Assembly (NCBI RefSeq): GCF_037126465.1
Contig: NW_026999477.1
Span: 1 to 64,000 of the forward strand
Source: Ornithodoros turicata
Lineage: Eukaryota; Arthropoda; Arachnida; Ixodida; Argasidae
Length of the DNA: 64,000 nt
Direction: 5' to 3'
Shown: in pieces, positions 60,865 to 64,000 of the stretch
Numbering within the stretch: position 1 is the first letter of the stretch
Layout of the letters: each line of letters starts with the position of its first letter
Notes under the pieces: generated by a model
Told to the model about the DNA's origin: nothing
The model's database searches: none
Seen by the model: only the letters and a program-made list of their open reading frames with translations
Translations under genes and position numbers: made by a program

Positions 60865-61867
60865 TTTCGAATCGGACCCAAGAATTCGTCACCGACAGAT
60901 CTGATGCCTTCTACAAACTGAACTTTTATTCCTCTCGCTCCTCGTCTTCGTCCACCACTGAGCCTAAAAGCCCTCTCCTCCTCCTCTTTCTTCCACATCC
61001 TCCCGGGTGGTGCGATATCCCCTTCCAAGCGGTGCAGCAACTGCACGGGACGGTGAAGAATGGTCTTGTTGGCCAGCATGACCGCACAGGCACGAACAAC
61101 ACCGTCGCGTCCGGGAATGGTCTGAGTTACGCGGCCGAGCTTCCACAGTAGCGGCGGTCCTTTTTCGTGGATGACGACCACATCTCCGACCCTCAGTTGA
61201 CTCTCCGGGTCCCGTTTCGCCATATGCGCGGATCTCAGCTGGAAGAGGTATTCCTTGTGCCACCTGCTCCAGAACTGCTGGCGAAGACTATCCTGTGCTT
61301 TCAGGTAGTGCTTGAGTCTCCCAGCGTCCAACGGCTGTGCAACTTCGCCCGGTGTTGGGGTGGCAGTCAAGCGCTTCCCTACGAGGAAGTCTGCAGGAGT
61401 CAACGGGTGCAGGGCGGCGGGATCGGAATCCACATACGTCAGCGGCCGGCAATTCACTATGCATTCTACTTCGCATAAGGCCGTTGTAAGATCTTCATAG
61501 GTCAAATGGCGCCTTCCTAAGCAACCCCTGAAAGAGTCCTTCACGCATCTGACCATCCTCTCCCACCATCCGCCCCACCAGGGTGCTCTTTCGACAATAA
61601 ACCTCCATTTGATGCGATTCCTTGCGGCAAAGTCTTGCACTTCTGAGGACACGGTGGAGAGAATCCGTGACGTCTGATGGAAGGTGCGAGCATTGTCTGA
61701 CATGATCAGTGACGGGACCCCGCGTCGGGACGCAAAACGCCTAAATGCGCCGAGGAAGTGTTGAGTGGACATCCCGGTCGCCAATCCGAGGTGCATCGCG
61801 CGGGTAACGCCAAAAGAGAAAAGGACGATGTACGCCTTCCGCTGTTCGTTATTGTCAAATGCATAGA
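60865..61867 (-). pseudogene. BEL/Pao retrotransposon integrase, truncated both sides
   Basis: On the minus strand one open frame reads RAMHLGLATGMST, SLIMSDNARTF (second catalytic Asp), WWGGWWERMVR (catalytic Glu region), LTYEDLTTALCEVE, VNCRPLTY, LTPADFLVGK, WSRWHKEYL and LRVGDVVVI, the order seen in BEL/Pao integrases. The N-terminal part with the first Asp is cut off where the satellite begins at 61868. The C terminus runs past about 60865 into the dispersed repeat. The frame itself is intact, so the truncation is fairly young. Confidence 0.9.
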
Positions 61868-63596
61868 CCTCTCAAGCATCAACATATGAAGTCGTGGAAT
61901 GGCTGACTCTACCAAGTGAAAGAGGACGACCCGGGTCATCAGAACAGTGAGGTCGTATTTATCGCATCTTACTGAAGGCCAATTTTGCTGAAACTCTGGG
62001 AGCAGGCACCCGGTTTTCTGTCGTAGGCGTGCTCAAATTCTTGGTTTCTGAAGTGCTCCAGTCGGCGCACAACGCGGCTGCCCCAAAAGAGACGAGGATC
62101 ATCCCCCATCACCGCCTCGGGCTCGCCGTTCTATGCTGGCAGTTTGTCGTTAACCTCTCAAGCGTCAACATATGAAGTCGTGGAATGGCTGACACTACCA
62201 AGTGAAAGAGGACGACCCGGGCCATCAGAACAGTGAGGTCGTATTTATCGCATCTTACTGAAGGCCAATTTTGCTGAAACTCTGGGAGCAGGCACCCGGT
62301 TTTCTGTCGTAGGCGTGCTCAAATTCTTGGTTTCTGAAGTGCTCCAGTCGGCGCACAACGCGGCTGCCCCAAAAGAGACGAGGATCATCCCCCATCACCG
62401 CCTCGGGCTCGCCGTTCTATGCTGGCAGTTTGTCGTTAACCTCTCAAGCATCAACATATGAAGTCGTGGAATGGCTGACTCTATCAAGTGAAAGAGGACG
62501 ACCCGGGTCATCCGAACAGTGAGGTCGTATTTATCGCATCTTACTGAAGGCCAATTTTGCTGAAACTCTGAGAGCAGGCACCCGGTTTTCTGTTGTAGGC
62601 GTGCTCAAATTCTTGGTTTCTGAAGTGCCCCAGTCGGCGCACAACGCGGCTGCCCCAAAAGAGACGAGGATCATCCCCCATCACCGCCTCGGGCTCGCCG
62701 TTCTATGCTGGCAGTTTGTCGTTAACCTCTCAAGCATCAACATATGAAGTCGTGGAATGGCTGACTCTATCAAGTGAAAGAGGACGACCCGGGTCATCCG
62801 AACAGTGAGGTCGTATTTATCGCATCTTACTGAAGGCCAATTTTGCTGAAACTCTGAGAGCAGGCACCCGGTTTTCTGTTGTAGGCGTGCTCAAATTCTT
62901 GGTTTCTGAAGTGCCCCAGTCGGCGCACAACGCGGCTGCCCCAAAAGAGACGAGGATCATCCCCCATCACCGCCTCGGGCTCGCCGTTCTATGCTGGCAG
63001 TTTGTCGTTAACCTCTCAAGCATCAACATATGAAGTCGTGGAATGGCTGACTCTATCAAGTGAAAGAGGACGACCCGGGTCATCCGAACAGTGAGGTCGT
63101 ATTTATCGCATCTTACTGAAGGCCAATTTTGCTGAAACTCTGAGAGCAGGCACCCGGTTTTCTGTTGTAGGCGTGCTCAAATTCTTGGTTTCTGAAGTGC
63201 CCCAGTCGGCGCACAACGCGGCTGCCCCAAAAGAGACGAGGATCATCCCCCATCACCGCCTCGGGCTCGCCGTTCTATGCTGGCAGTTTGTCGTTAACCT
63301 CTCAAGCATCAACATATGAAGTCGTGGAATGGCTGACTCTATCAAGTGAAAGAGGACGACCCGGGTCATCCGAACAGTGAGGTCGTATTTATCGCATCTT
63401 ACTGAAGGCCAATTTTGCTGAAACTCTGGGAGCAGGCACCCGGTTTTCTGTCGTAGGCGTGCTCAAATTCTTGGTTTCTGAAGTGCTCCACTCGGCGCAC
63501 AACGCGGCTGCCCCAAAAGAGACGAGGATCATCCCCCATCACCGCCTCGGGCTCGCCGTTCTATGCTGGCAGTTTGTCGTTAACTTCTCAAGCGTT
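61868..63596 (+). repeat. Satellite array, 286-bp unit, ~6 copies
   Basis: The landmark CAACATATGAAG recurs at 61880, 62166, 62452, 62738, 63024 and 63310, exactly 286 bp apart. The unit is homologous to that of the left-edge array (shared GTTCTATGCTGGCAGTTTGTC and AAGTGAAAGAGGACGACCCGGG), in the same orientation, but clearly diverged. Middle copies share variants (CTCTATCAAG, CTGAGAGCAG) absent from the outer ones. The left border cuts into the BEL/Pao integrase. Confidence 0.95.
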
Positions 63597-64000
63597 GTAA
63601 GTGCGGGTCGCCTGTCGCCTATGTATACACCGCGATGCGGAGAGGTGGCTCCAGAACGTCGGCTCGCACTCATTAGAAAGGCTCTAAATCCCCATCGCAC
63701 GAGGGAAGTATAATAGGGAAGGAATTCCTCTTGTCCCTGAAGGCAGGGATTCAAGGGCGCCAACCACGGAACCGGTGTTGGCCAGTTGAGCCGCCAATGA
63801 CAACCGAGGTTTGGCGGAAGCCAGCGCGAGTTCGCTGGGCAGTTTTGGCTGGAGAGTTGGAGTAGACGGGTAAATTGCATCCCTCATCGGCTGAGTGGAT
63901 GAACCCTCCTACCTCCGCAGCCCCTACTCCGACGCTTTGGTAGCGCCGTTATTGTCATGTCGCGTAACAAGTGATTTTGCTATATGCTGGTACAATAAAC
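63597..64000. other. Right flank of the satellite, nothing recognised
   Basis: A minus-strand frame (63880-63539) partly overlaps the satellite and lacks a motif. Confidence 0.3.

Overview
The window is eukaryotic nuclear DNA: long introns with GT-AG boundaries, C2H2 zinc-finger coding exons, tRNA-derived SINEs, LINEs, LTR-retrotransposon fragments and hAT-like MITEs. The SINE at about 35.4-35.6 kb resembles, from memory, the Ruka family of ixodid ticks, and the LINE protein fragments have the flavour of tick elements. A tick or close arachnid is therefore the best guess, made without any database search. Coding density is low. I support two host genes; nearly everything else is transposon-derived or unrecognised.

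Left part (1-20 kb). A tandem array of a ~290-bp satellite (1-1618) abuts the 3' end of a minus-strand C2H2 zinc-finger gene. Its three recognisable coding exons (13261-13126, 9665-9513, 3321-1748) join in phase and end in 14 fingers. Its introns hold a broken LINE on each strand, a 770-bp hAT-like MITE and a tRNA-derived SINE. Further right are a tRNA-like sequence, a frameshifted gag remnant and a 153-bp MITE.

Centre (20.5-44 kb), the most interesting part. Five tandem exon pairs on the plus strand each encode a short domain that I recognise as the NCD1 domain of NAB (NGFI-A-binding) transcriptional co-regulators. The last pair is followed by one 5.8-kb exon encoding an HExxH-bearing N-terminal region, a NACHT STAND NTPase and ankyrin-type repeats. 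Every exon is symmetric (phase 1 in, phase 1 out) and the NACHT exon opens in the matching phase. The region thus reads as one NLR-like gene with up to five N-terminal NCD1 modules, or as a set of alternative NCD1 first-exon pairs feeding one common NACHT-ANK exon. The introns carry a hAT MITE, two foldback elements, a MITE, a LINE end and a SINE.

Right part (44-64 kb). This is a transposon graveyard: hAT-like elements, two ~1.4-kb dispersed copies of one repeat, a tandem duplication near 50 kb, a Ty3/gypsy integrase fragment, LINE RNase H and reverse transcriptase fragments, and a BEL/Pao integrase fragment cut off by a second satellite array (61868-63596, 286-bp unit). That satellite is homologous to, and in the same orientation as, the array at the left edge.
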